Shown here piece by piece: positions 15,588 to 24,141 of a stretch of DNA of 37,193 nucleotides (position 1 is its first letter; each line of letters opens with the position of its first letter). A model generated the notes under the pieces. It ran no database searches and was not told where the DNA came from. It saw only the letters and a list, made by a program, of their open reading frames with translations. This DNA comes from an uncultured Hungatella sp. GTDB taxonomy: Bacteria; Bacillota; Clostridia; Lachnospirales; Lachnospiraceae. The DNA lies in assembly GCA_949879025.1 (NCBI GenBank), contig CATLBO010000024.1, positions 1 to 37,193 on the forward strand. Direction: 5' to 3'. The translations under genes and the position numbers were made by a program.

Positions 15588-16910
15588 CTACGCTTTCCTG
15601 GCGCTGGCCCTTACAGCCACACGCATCTCTTTAAATGCCTGGGTAAGCTGCAGCCTGGCAGGACATCCCCAGGAACAGCTGCCGCACTCTACGCACTCCA
15701 TGCCGTTTAATTTCTGGAACATGTCAATGTCATGACGCTTTGCCGCCTTCATCAGTTTCTGCGGAACCAGAAATTCCGGACAAACGGACACGCACCTTCC
15801 GCAGCGGATACAAGCCGTAGGCTCCATCTCCGCCACCTGGTCTTTGGAAAGGCAGGTAAGGGCAGATGAGGTTTTGGATACAGGAATGGTCAGATCAAAC
15901 AGAGCCTGTCCCATCATGGGGCCGCCGGAAATCACTTTCTCTGGTTCTGTCTTAAAGCCGCCTGCCGCATCAATAAGCTCCTGGTAGCAGGTTCCCAGCC
16001 TTACATTAAAGTTCTTAGGATTGGCAATGGCATCTCCTGTAACTGTAATAATCTTTCTGAGAAGCGGCGTGCTTTTGCACACTGCCATATACACTGACAG
16101 CACCGTATCCACGTTGTCCACAATGCAGCCTACATCTGCAGGAAGCATGGAAGAGTTTACCTTCCTGCCTGTAACTGCATAGATAAGGGTGCGCTCGCCA
16201 CCCTGGGGGTATTTGGTCTTAAGAGGACACACCTCAATGTTCGGCTCATTCTTCACCAGTTCTGTCATTTTGGCAATGGCCTCCGGTTTGTTGTTCTCAA
16301 TGCCGATAACGCCTTTTGCATTGTCAAACAGCTTCAGGATCACCTTCAATCCCCCAATGATTTTCTCCGGCTCCTCAAGCATCAGCCGGTAATCGCTGGT
16401 TAAGTATGGCTCGCACTCTGCGCCGTTAACAATGACATAATCAATCTTTGCCGGGTCCTTAGGCGCCAGCTTTACATGAGTGGGGAATCCGGCTCCGCCA
16501 AGCCCCACGATACCGGCCTCCTTTACCATGCCCAGAATGTCTTCCTTGGACAGCGCCGATAACTCCCGGTCAGCTCCCATGCCTTCTATGGTCCTGTACT
16601 CCCCGTCATTCTCCACAATAATCGAATTCACCATACTGCCGTTTGCCATGCGCCGGGGTTCTACGGCTTTCACCGTACCGGATACGGAGCAGATGACATG
16701 AGAAGAAACAAAACCGCCGGCCTCTGCGATCTTCTGTCCTACCAGAACCTGGTCGCCTTTTTTTACCAGCGGCTTTGCAGGTGCGCCGATATGCTGGGAT
16801 ACCGGATATACCAGTTCGCCCTTCGGCATCAGGACTTCAATCGGCTGATTCTCGGACAGTTCTTTTCCCTCATACGGATGAATGCCGCCTTTAAATGTAG
16901 CCAATCCCAT
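15588..16910 (-). CDS. rnfC: Rnf complex subunit C, NADH-binding
   Basis: 440 residues from MGLATFKGGIH. I chose ATG 16910, after AGAGGG, because it gives the family N-terminus; an ATG eight codons upstream (16934) with AAGG before it is possible. Order: biotin-carrier-like N-terminal fold, the NADH/FMN-binding Rossmann-like region with GLGGAGFPTHVKL (about 140-155), a SLBB-type domain, then two [4Fe-4S] motifs CIRCGRCVSVCP and CVECGSCSWGCP. RnfC reduces NAD+ with electrons arriving from RnfB. It is the first gene of the operon. Confidence 0.94.
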   Translation of the reverse strand: MGLATFKGGIHPYEGKELSENQPIEVLMPKGELVYPVSQHIGAPAKPLVKKGDQVLVGQKIAEAGGFVSSHVICSVSGTVKAVEPRRMANGSMVNSIIVENDGEYRTIEGMGADRELSALSKEDILGMVKEAGIVGLGGAGFPTHVKLAPKDPAKIDYVIVNGAECEPYLTSDYRLMLEEPEKIIGGLKVILKLFDNAKGVIGIENNKPEAIAKMTELVKNEPNIEVCPLKTKYPQGGERTLIYAVTGRKVNSSMLPADVGCIVDNVDTVLSVYMAVCKSTPLLRKIITVTGDAIANPKNFNVRLGTCYQELIDAAGGFKTEPEKVISGGPMMGQALFDLTIPVSKTSSALTCLSKDQVAEMEPTACIRCGRCVSVCPEFLVPQKLMKAAKRHDIDMFQKLNGMECVECGSCSWGCPARLQLTQAFKEMRVAVRASARKA

Positions 16911-16991
16911 CTCTCTAACCCTCTTTCTATACATTTTCGATAACCTTTGGCAATTGGAATATACTTAAGAATCATTCCTGCCATCTTGTCA

Positions 16992-17020
16992 AGTATACCA
17001 TAAATTATGTCACTCTACAA
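16992..17020 (-). promoter_or_regulatory. Promoter of rnfCDGEAB
   Basis: The minus strand reads TTGTAG (17015-17020), a 17-base spacer and TATACT (16992-16997) with an extended TG. The leader is about 75 bases with no evident structure. Confidence 0.78.
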
Positions 17021-17139
17021 TTAGAAAAATTGATACATCTCTGGAAATTCACCAAAAATCAGCGATAATTTACTGGATTTTCTTGTTAAACTGTTGACAA
17101 ACCAGTTATATCCGCCCACTGCAGGAAAAATTCAGCCAT

Positions 17140-17168
17140 AAAAAGAAGAGTCCGCTTTCCCGAACTCT
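17140..17168 (-). terminator. Terminator of codY
   Basis: An 8-bp stem AGAGTTCG/CGGACTCT on the minus strand (one G-U pair; 17147-17154, 17161-17168) followed by TTCTTTTTAT. Confidence 0.8.
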
Positions 17169-17246
17169 CCCTGCATCACAGTCTCTTGCTCCCTGCTGTA
17201 ATATATTTATTTTAAATAATCCTGCTGCAAATGCACGCTGCCCTTT

Positions 17247-18029
17247 TCAGCTGTGACCGGAATTTTTCAGCTGCCTGAGTTCATCAAACACAACGTCATT
17301 AAGCACTTTAATATAGGTTCCTTTCATGCCCGATGACCGTGACTCAATTACACCGGCGCTCTCAAACTTCCGAAGGGCATTTACAATGACGGAGCGCGTG
17401 ATGCCTACCCGATCCGCAATCTTACTTGCCACCAGAATTCCCTCATTGCCGTCCAATTCCTCAAAAATATGGGTAATAGCCTCCAGCTCGGAAAATGACA
17501 ATGTACTGATGGCAGACTTCACGATCTGAATCTTCCTGCTCTCCTCTGCACTTTCCTCATTAACTGAACGCATCATCTCCAGCCCCACCACCGTAGTGCC
17601 GTATTCACTTAAAATAATATCATCAATATCATACTGGCTGTCCATCTTATAGATAAACAAGGTTCCCAGCCTCTCCCCTGCAATATCAATAGGGGTAATA
17701 ATGGCCTGGTATTTTTTCACGTTCTCCTCCGCAAACCCCAAAGTAGCCAGATTCACGTTCTCCTTTGTTGACAGAATACTTAAAAGCCGCTCATTAAGCA
17801 TCTTATCCACAAAGCCTCCCAGCTGATCGTCAATCAGTTCCTCGATCTCATCCACCCCGGGCCAGGCGCTGATTCCGAGAACTTTCCCTTTCTTGCTGAT
17901 AACCAGGATATTGGAATCCAGGATCTCGCTCAATACCTGACAGATATCATTAAATACTACTTTATTGGAATTATTATTGTGCAGTAATTTCCCAATTTTT
18001 CTCGTTTTATCCAGCAACTGAACACTCAT
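17247..18029 (-). CDS. codY: GTP-sensing global repressor CodY
   Basis: 260 residues from MSVQLLDKTRKIGKLL, the canonical CodY N-terminus; AGGAGG lies 9 bases before this ATG. The frame is open 30 codons upstream, but that part covers the promoter and is not translated. The N-terminal GAF domain (about 1-150) binds branched-chain amino acids; the C-terminal winged helix contains ASKIADRVGITRSVIVNALRKFESAGVIE and SSGMKGTYIKVLN. CodY represses nutrient-acquisition and biosynthesis genes when GTP and isoleucine are plentiful. It follows topA with no visible terminator between, so it can be read both from its own promoter and from the yifB-dprA-topA transcript. Confidence 0.96.
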   Translation of the reverse strand: MSVQLLDKTRKIGKLLHNNNSNKVVFNDICQVLSEILDSNILVISKKGKVLGISAWPGVDEIEELIDDQLGGFVDKMLNERLLSILSTKENVNLATLGFAEENVKKYQAIITPIDIAGERLGTLFIYKMDSQYDIDDIILSEYGTTVVGLEMMRSVNEESAEESRKIQIVKSAISTLSFSELEAITHIFEELDGNEGILVASKIADRVGITRSVIVNALRKFESAGVIESRSSGMKGTYIKVLNDVVFDELRQLKNSGHS

Positions 18030-18087
18030 TTTTACAATCCTCCTTCTTGCCCGCAAAAAAGAGCTCAAAACCTTTAGTAATAGGAAA

Positions 18088-18116
18088 ATTGTATCATATA
18101 TATCGGAAAATAACAA
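18088..18116 (-). promoter_or_regulatory. Promoter of codY
   Basis: The minus strand reads TTGTTA (18111-18116), a 17-base spacer and TACAAT (18088-18093) with an extended TG. TATCGGAAA occurs twice (18101-18109, 18121-18129), 20 bases apart, across the -35 region. Confidence 0.72.
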
Positions 18117-18127
18117 CACTTATCGGA

Positions 18128-18142
18128 AATTTTCAAATTACT
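18128..18142. promoter_or_regulatory. Weak CodY-box-like sequence upstream of codY
   Basis: AATTTTCAAATTACT matches the AATTTTCWGAAAATT consensus at 11 of 15 positions and lies just upstream of the codY -35. Autoregulation is possible but the match is marginal in AT-rich DNA. Confidence 0.25.
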
Positions 18143-18157
18143 TTTCAAGCTTTATAT

Positions 18158-20305
18158 TTATTTTCCGTCTTTCTCTTCTTTCTTCATTTTTACTGAATAT
18201 CCGCATTGTTCATTGCTGCATAAAAGCTTCTGCCCTTTCTCTACCATATAGCTTCCGCATTCTGGACATGACTGTTTTGACGGCTTCTGCCATGACATAA
18301 AATCACATTCAGGATTGTTCTCGCATCCATAATACCTTCTGCCTTTTTTCGTCTTCTTAATAACAACTTCCTTGCCGCACTTTGGACAGGGAACTCCTGT
18401 CTTTTCAAAATAAGGCTTCGTATTTTTGCAGTCCGGAAAGCCGGGACAGGCCAGAAACTTCCCATGAGGCCCATATTTGATTACCATATTCCTGCCGCAC
18501 AGGTCACAGACTTCCTCAGAAACTTCGTCAGCAATGGTATATGTTTCCAGTTCCTTCTCTGCTTTCTTTACCGCCTCGTCTAAATCCGGATAAAAGTTCC
18601 TTACCACAGTCTTCCACTCTACGGTTCCCTCCCCCACCCGGTCTAATAGATACTCCATGTTGGCCGTAAACTGCAGATCCACAATACTGGGAAAATTGTC
18701 CTTCATAATCCGGTTCACCACTTCTCCCAGCTCTGTAACATACAAATTTTTATTCTCCTTGGCCACATATCTTCTGGCTATAATCGTGGTAATGGTAGGA
18801 GCATACGTACTTGGGCGGCCGATTCCCTGCTCCTCCAAAGCTTTCACCAGAGAAGCTTCTGTATAATGAGCAGGAGGCTGAGTAAAATGCTGGCTGCTAT
18901 GCAGCTGATCCAGGCGAAGGCTCATACCCTTTTCCAGCTTCCCAAGGAGGGCATTGGACTCTTCCTTCTCCTCATCCTGGACATATACAGACATAAATCC
19001 GTCGAAGGTCAGTTTTGACGCAGACAGCGTAAATTCATAGGCTGCTGTTTCTGCCTCCGTCAGCTTGGCCCCCGTTTTCCCAGGCGCTTCTGCCTTTACC
19101 TTGACGGAAACCGTCTCATATTTGGCCGAAGCCATGCGGCTGGCCGCAAACCGTTTCCAAATCAGCTGATAAAGGCGGAACAGATCCCTTTGAAGAGAGT
19201 CCTTTACCTTTACCGGCGTAAGAGTAATATCCGTAGGACGGATGGCTTCATGGGCATCCTGGATCTTGCCACTGCTTTTCTTGGAATTATCGCCCTGCGC
19301 TGCATAAGCTTCTCCGTAATTAGCCTCAATATACGTTCTGGCGGCTGCGTCCGCTTCCTCAGCCACCCTGGTAGAGTCCGTACGCAGGTAAGTGATCAGA
19401 CCCACTGTCCCGCTTCCTTTGATCTCAACGCCTTCATACAGCTGCTGGGCAAGACGCATGGTTTTCTGAGTGGAAAAATTTAGAGTTTTGGAAGCCTCCT
19501 GCTGCAGGGTGCTGGTAGTAAACGGCAACGGGGCTCTCTTAATCCTCTCCCCGTTTTTCACCTCACTGACTATATAGGATGCCTGATCAAGATCCTTTAT
19601 GATCTGATCCAGCTCCTCCTTTTTATGGATTGCCATCTTCTTGTCTTTGGTTCCGTAAAATTTCGCATTGAGAGGTTTCTTGCTTCCCTCCTGAAAAAGG
19701 CCGGCCTCCAAATTCCAGTATTCTTCCGGGATAAAGGCATTAATCTCCTCCTCCCTATCGCAGATCATCCTCAGCGCTACAGACTGCACCCGTCCTGCAC
19801 TTAACCCTCTTTTTACTTTTTCCCATAGGAGAGGGCTGATACTGTATCCCACCATACGGTCCAGAATCCTCCTGGTCTGCTGGGCATCCACCAGATCCAT
19901 ATCCAGCTTTCTCGGAGTTTTCAAAGATGCCTTTACCGCATTTTTCGTAATCTCATTAAAACTGATCCTGTAAACTTTTTTATCCTTTTTCTCACTTTCC
20001 TCATCCAGCTTCAAGGCTTTCATCAAATGCCATGAAATGGCTTCACCCTCCCGGTCAGGGTCAGTGGCCAGATAGACCACGTCGGCTTTTTTCACTTCCT
20101 TGCGGAGTTTTGCCAGAATATCACCTTTTCCCCTGATGGTGATATACTTTGGCTCATAGTCATTAGCCGTGTCAATCCCCAATTGACTTTTCGGCAGATC
20201 CCTGACATGGCCGTTTGATGCATCCACCTCATAATTAGCTCCCAAAAATTTCTTAATGGTCTTCACTTTTGCCGGCGACTCCACAATTACTAAATACTTT
20301 GCCAT
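18158..20305 (-). CDS. topA: DNA topoisomerase I (type IA)
   Basis: 715 residues. AAGGAG precedes ATG; the N-terminus MAKYLVIVESPAKVKTI is canonical. The Toprim domain has VESPAK (Glu9) and TDPDREGEAISWH (about 81-93); the catalytic Tyr306 is in GLITYLRTDSTR. Three C-terminal Cys4 zinc ribbons (about 590-705) follow: CDLCG...CPGFPDC, CPKCG...CENNPEC and CPECG...CSNEQC. It relaxes negative supercoils. It begins 12 bases after dprA, so yifB-dprA-topA form one operon. Confidence 0.97.
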   Translation of the reverse strand: MAKYLVIVESPAKVKTIKKFLGANYEVDASNGHVRDLPKSQLGIDTANDYEPKYITIRGKGDILAKLRKEVKKADVVYLATDPDREGEAISWHLMKALKLDEESEKKDKKVYRISFNEITKNAVKASLKTPRKLDMDLVDAQQTRRILDRMVGYSISPLLWEKVKRGLSAGRVQSVALRMICDREEEINAFIPEEYWNLEAGLFQEGSKKPLNAKFYGTKDKKMAIHKKEELDQIIKDLDQASYIVSEVKNGERIKRAPLPFTTSTLQQEASKTLNFSTQKTMRLAQQLYEGVEIKGSGTVGLITYLRTDSTRVAEEADAAARTYIEANYGEAYAAQGDNSKKSSGKIQDAHEAIRPTDITLTPVKVKDSLQRDLFRLYQLIWKRFAASRMASAKYETVSVKVKAEAPGKTGAKLTEAETAAYEFTLSASKLTFDGFMSVYVQDEEKEESNALLGKLEKGMSLRLDQLHSSQHFTQPPAHYTEASLVKALEEQGIGRPSTYAPTITTIIARRYVAKENKNLYVTELGEVVNRIMKDNFPSIVDLQFTANMEYLLDRVGEGTVEWKTVVRNFYPDLDEAVKKAEKELETYTIADEVSEEVCDLCGRNMVIKYGPHGKFLACPGFPDCKNTKPYFEKTGVPCPKCGKEVVIKKTKKGRRYYGCENNPECDFMSWQKPSKQSCPECGSYMVEKGQKLLCSNEQCGYSVKMKKEEKDGK

Positions 20306-20317
20306 GTTGACTCCTTT

Positions 20318-21487
20318 TTACAACTTTTTTGCATAATAGTGGCCTGCTGTCTGAATAATATATCCCCCAACTTGCAGTTCCAGGAGAAGTGTCAGACACT
20401 CTCCCAGAGACAGACCGCTCTCTTCTACAATCCTGTCAATAAACTTTGGTTGTAAATCTAAGCAACTATACACCATTTTTTCATTCTTGGCAAGTCCGTT
20501 CTCATTTTTTTCATCAACTCTTAACTTTTTCGCCCTGGGAATCTGAAAAAAGTCCAGGACATCATCAGGGCATGTGACAATGGCGGCTCCCTGGCGGATC
20601 AGGTGATTGCATCCCTGGCTTAAGGAGTCCGTAGTTCTCCCTGGCACTGCAAAAATCTCCTTTCCCTGCTCCAGCCCGCAGTCCACAGTAATCAGGGAAC
20701 CGCTTTTCTTTCTGGCCTCTACTACGATGATTGCGTCAGACAGTCCGCTTATAATCCGGTTGCGCATGGGAAAATTTGATGCCCTGGGAGCCTGGCCCGG
20801 ACTACACTCGGAAATCAGTCCTCCTGTATCTGATATGTCCATATACAGGGAAAAATGGCTTCTGGGGTAGCAGATATCAACACCACATCCCAATACCCCA
20901 TAGGTATCGCCTCTCCCTTTCAGGCAGCCTCTATGTCCTGCCCCGTCAATTCCCAGGGCCATGCCGCTGACTACCTGAACACCTGCCTTTGCCAGGGCAT
21001 ATCCCAAAGCTTCTGCAGTTTCTCTGCCATAATGGCTGCAGTCTCTGGCTCCTATAATTGCTGCCGTGGGACGGTTCTCATCTGGAAAGCTTCCTCTCTT
21101 ATATAAAACTGCCGGGCTTCCGTACAGCGGTTTCAGACGCCCGGGATATTCTGCATCTAAAAACGTGACAAGATCCATACCTTTTTCCTTGATCTTACCG
21201 TACTGCTGCCTGCATTTACTTAGCTGCTTCTTCCATTGTCCGAAGGCTTCCCTCTGGTTTCCATTCAGAAAGCCCTGGTCTTTTAAAGCTGTTTCTTCCA
21301 TATTATATATTATTTTAAAGGAATGGTATCTGTCCCAAAGACGCTTTATGGTTACTGCACCTACGCCAGGGGCCTGCGACAGCCAGAAAAGATACTGCCT
21401 TTCACTTTCCAGCCACTCTGAATCCACAGGCGTCCCTTCCTTCTCCAGGCCCTTTTCCCTCATGTTTTCAAATGTCAGCTGTTCCAA
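20318..21487 (-). CDS. dprA: DNA-processing protein DprA
   Basis: 389 residues. The start is TTG: GGAGGAG lies 5 bases before it, while the next ATG (21463) has no good site. The gene overlaps the end of yifB by 13 bases. An N-terminal helical (SAM/HhH-like) domain precedes the Rossmann-type DprA domain with AAIIGARDCSHYGRETAEALGYALAKAGVQVVSGMALGID, GCGVDICYPR and FPMRNRIISGLSDAIIVVEA. A C-terminal winged helix (about 325-389) is present. DprA loads RecA on incoming single-stranded DNA during transformation; in many clostridia it is kept without a proven competence system. Confidence 0.95.
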   Translation of the reverse strand: MEQLTFENMREKGLEKEGTPVDSEWLESERQYLFWLSQAPGVGAVTIKRLWDRYHSFKIIYNMEETALKDQGFLNGNQREAFGQWKKQLSKCRQQYGKIKEKGMDLVTFLDAEYPGRLKPLYGSPAVLYKRGSFPDENRPTAAIIGARDCSHYGRETAEALGYALAKAGVQVVSGMALGIDGAGHRGCLKGRGDTYGVLGCGVDICYPRSHFSLYMDISDTGGLISECSPGQAPRASNFPMRNRIISGLSDAIIVVEARKKSGSLITVDCGLEQGKEIFAVPGRTTDSLSQGCNHLIRQGAAIVTCPDDVLDFFQIPRAKKLRVDEKNENGLAKNEKMVYSCLDLQPKFIDRIVEESGLSLGECLTLLLELQVGGYIIQTAGHYYAKKL

Positions 21488-23007
21488 TACTTCTCCTCCA
21501 GACTTCGGTAGCTAATAGACTCACATAATTGCTCATGGCCGATCTGTTCCTGACCGTCTAAATCCGCAATTGTCCTGGCGACTTTCAGAATTCTGGTATA
21601 GGCCCTTGCACTTAAATTCATATTCCCATATACTCTCTGAAAGAACTGTTCGTCCTCTTTTTCCAGCCTGCAATATCTGCGGATATGCGTTTCTTTCATC
21701 TGGCTGTTAAAATGAATTCCCGTTTCTGCAAACCGGGTATTCTGAATCTTTCTGGCTTTTTCCACCCGCCTTTTAATTTCTGCAGAAGTTTCCTGAGGAA
21801 TATTTCTGCGAAGTTCCTCAAAGGTGACAGGAACTGCCTCAGCACAAATATCGATCCGGTCCAAAATGGGTTTGGATATTTGCCCCAGATAATTTTTCAC
21901 CTGCTGCCTGGTGCAGCGGCATCGGTTTCTGTCCGGATAACAGCCGCAGGGGCAGGGATTCATGGCAGCCACAAGCATAAACTCCGCTGGAAATTCATAT
22001 CTTCCGCTGACTCTTGACAGCACTACTCTGCGGCTCTCCAAAGGCTGACGCATCATCTCAATTACATGCTTAGAAAACTCAGGAAACTCGTCCAAAAACA
22101 GCACACCTCCTGATGCCAGCGAAAGCTCTCCTGGCATAGGGTTTCTTCCTCCTCCAATCAATGCTGCTCCTGTAATCGAGTGATGAGGGCTTCTAAACGG
22201 TCTTCTGCTTAATAGCTTTCCGTTCTGCGGCAAAAGGCCGCAGATGCTGTAAACCTTTGATATTTCCAGCTGTTCCTGGCGGCTGCAGGAAGGCATAATG
22301 GTAGGCAGCCTCTCTGCAATCATACTTTTTCCTGTTCCCGCAGGACCGATAAACAGCAGATTATGGCAGCCAGCCGCTGCCACCTCCGCTGCCCGCTTCA
22401 TAAGGATCTGGCCCTGTACTTCTGCATAATCCACATTGTAGGCTTCCCCTGATTCAAAATCCGTCTCCGCCATAGTTTTTTTCTGCATATGCAGATCAGG
22501 ATTTTTCAAGAGTGCCCCCATTTCTTTTAAAGAGCTAATTCCGATTATTTGAATCCCTTCAATGGCCTGACCTTCCCCAACATTCTCACAAGGCAAAAAG
22601 CACTTGGCACATCCCTGAACCTTTGCCTGAAAAACCAGAGACAGAATCCCCCTTATAGGCTTTAATTCTCCGTTAAGCCCTAATTCTCCAATAAGCGCTG
22701 CATTTTCCAGTTTCCTGCTGTCCGCCATGCCATAGGCACACAGCATCCCCATGGCAATGGGAAAATCAAATCCTGTTCCGCACTTTCGGATATCCGCCGG
22801 GGATAAATTTATGGTAACTTTCCGGGGCCTGAACTGGTATCCTGAGTTTTTAAGTGCAATGCGCACCCGATCCTGGGCCTCTCTGACCTCTGAAGCCAAC
22901 GCTCCCACCATGGTAACGCCCGGAAGCCCATCACCTACATCCACCTCCACAGACACTGGATATCCCTCCAGTCCATGAAGGCCAATACTATTTACTTTAC
23001 TGAACAC
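21475..23007 (-). CDS. comM: YifB/ComM-family Mg-chelatase-like AAA ATPase
   Basis: 510 residues from GTG 23007, which has AAGGAGG 11 bases upstream and yields the family N-terminus MFSKVNSIGLHGLEGYPVSVEVD. An ATG 15 codons upstream is possible but lacks a site and adds an atypical extension. The N-terminal Lon-like ChlI domain (about 10-130) is followed by an AAA+ domain with Walker A GPAGTGKSM, Walker B GVLFLDEFPEF, the CPCGCYPDRNRCRC Cys cluster, and a C-terminal Mg_chelatase_C helical domain. ComM is a helicase that extends heteroduplex joints in transformation. It is first of the yifB-dprA-topA operon. Confidence 0.93.
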   Translation of the reverse strand: MFSKVNSIGLHGLEGYPVSVEVDVGDGLPGVTMVGALASEVREAQDRVRIALKNSGYQFRPRKVTINLSPADIRKCGTGFDFPIAMGMLCAYGMADSRKLENAALIGELGLNGELKPIRGILSLVFQAKVQGCAKCFLPCENVGEGQAIEGIQIIGISSLKEMGALLKNPDLHMQKKTMAETDFESGEAYNVDYAEVQGQILMKRAAEVAAAGCHNLLFIGPAGTGKSMIAERLPTIMPSCSRQEQLEISKVYSICGLLPQNGKLLSRRPFRSPHHSITGAALIGGGRNPMPGELSLASGGVLFLDEFPEFSKHVIEMMRQPLESRRVVLSRVSGRYEFPAEFMLVAAMNPCPCGCYPDRNRCRCTRQQVKNYLGQISKPILDRIDICAEAVPVTFEELRRNIPQETSAEIKRRVEKARKIQNTRFAETGIHFNSQMKETHIRRYCRLEKEDEQFFQRVYGNMNLSARAYTRILKVARTIADLDGQEQIGHEQLCESISYRSLEEKYWNS

Positions 23008-23134
23008 AAAAAATGCTGCCTCCTTTTTCACATCTTTCTTAAATGGAATCATGGCACAGAAACGTGCATCTTGAAATGCAAAAACTGCATTAATGAATCA
23101 TAGAGATTCCGTATGGAAGAATACTGATAAATTA

Positions 23135-23163
23135 ACTATACTGTATGAAAAAAGAAAAGGCAA
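23135..23163 (-). promoter_or_regulatory. Promoter of the yifB-dprA-topA operon
   Basis: The minus strand reads TTGCCT (23158-23163), a 17-base spacer and TATAGT (23135-23140). The leader is about 120 bases to the GTG start. Confidence 0.72.
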
Positions 23164-23220
23164 GCGTTTTTTATAAAATGTTCCGCCTGCCAGTACTCCC
23201 GCTGGTTGGCCTGCATGTTT

Positions 23221-23994
23221 TCATAATCCGGCTGATCCGGAACCAAACTCAGTCATATATGGCCTGAACCGCAAAGGCAGATGTCCCCTCTGGCACACAT
23301 AGTTTCTTCTTTCCTCTATGGCAATACTGTTGTGAAAAGTCTTCCACAGGTTAGCAAATTTTTCCTGGTCTGTACCCTGCTGAAGCTTCTGCCTCCATGT
23401 GTCATCCCAGGTCTGAACTACCATCCACCCTTCCTCCGCCTTATGGACGATCCCTTTTCTTCTGCCCTCATCATAAATAATCCAGTTTTCCCCAGACAGC
23501 CTGTCTGCAAAATGTGGAGCCATAAGAATGGTCACATCATTTTTCGGCCCTACCATACACACCAGCACCTTGCCTTTTGTCTCAGAAAACCTGGCAAATT
23601 CGATTAAAAGATGCGCCTCATTGCCTACATTGCGATCCATGCGGAAAATCTCGTACACAGCAGGTATCTGCAGCATATCCGCCACTTTGCTCCCGCAGTT
23701 TAAGGCATAGATCAGAAACCGGTAAATCCTGTCCGCCTTCTCCTCCTCCCGGCTTAAGGCAGCCCGGAATACCATCTCATATACCTGCCGGCCTGCTTTC
23801 CGTAAGATAGCAGCGATCACTTTGTCTGCCTTTTCCTGGCTTTCCTCCACGTTCCGGTACTGGGCAAACATTTTAAGGTTACCTGTATTTTCCAATTCCA
23901 AAGCTGCATTTTCATGGCCCAGCCTGCTGGTCCAGGCATCATATACCCCGCACAGAATTCCTTCCAGACTGTCTCTGCACTGAAATATCGTCAT
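23221..23994 (-). CDS. DUF4130 protein, partner of radical SAM putative DNA repair enzyme
   Basis: 257 residues from MTIFQCRDSLEGIL; GGAGG lies 5 bases before this ATG, better placed than the ATG four codons upstream. I recognise the TIGR03915/DUF4130 family: the N-terminal F-x-CRDSLEGILCGVYDAW signature, a helical core (about 70-125), AHLLIEFARFSETKGKVLVCMVGPKNDVTILMAPHFADRL and an ending near PYMTEF. These proteins occur next to, or fused with, uracil-DNA-glycosylase-like domains, and with a radical SAM partner, and are suspected to act in DNA modification or repair; no reaction is proven. It follows the radical SAM gene by about 150 bases and probably shares its LexA-flanked promoter. Confidence 0.82.
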   Translation of the reverse strand: MTIFQCRDSLEGILCGVYDAWTSRLGHENAALELENTGNLKMFAQYRNVEESQEKADKVIAAILRKAGRQVYEMVFRAALSREEEKADRIYRFLIYALNCGSKVADMLQIPAVYEIFRMDRNVGNEAHLLIEFARFSETKGKVLVCMVGPKNDVTILMAPHFADRLSGENWIIYDEGRRKGIVHKAEEGWMVVQTWDDTWRQKLQQGTDQEKFANLWKTFHNSIAIEERRNYVCQRGHLPLRFRPYMTEFGSGSAGL

Positions 23995-24141
23995 CGCTGC
24001 CTCCATTCCTTATCCCAAACATATATGCTCCAGTTTCTGTCTTTTGTCTGCTTTTGCCGCTGATCTGCACACCCCTCCGGCAAGTTTAATCCATGGCGTT
24101 TTCTCAGGCTCTTCTTTAAGACTGCCTTACGCCCATGAGTC

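Noticed and set aside
17020..17036. CAATTAGAAAAATTG-type palindrome near the rnf promoter as a CodY box
   Set aside because: It does not align with AATTTTCWGAAAATT without many mismatches.
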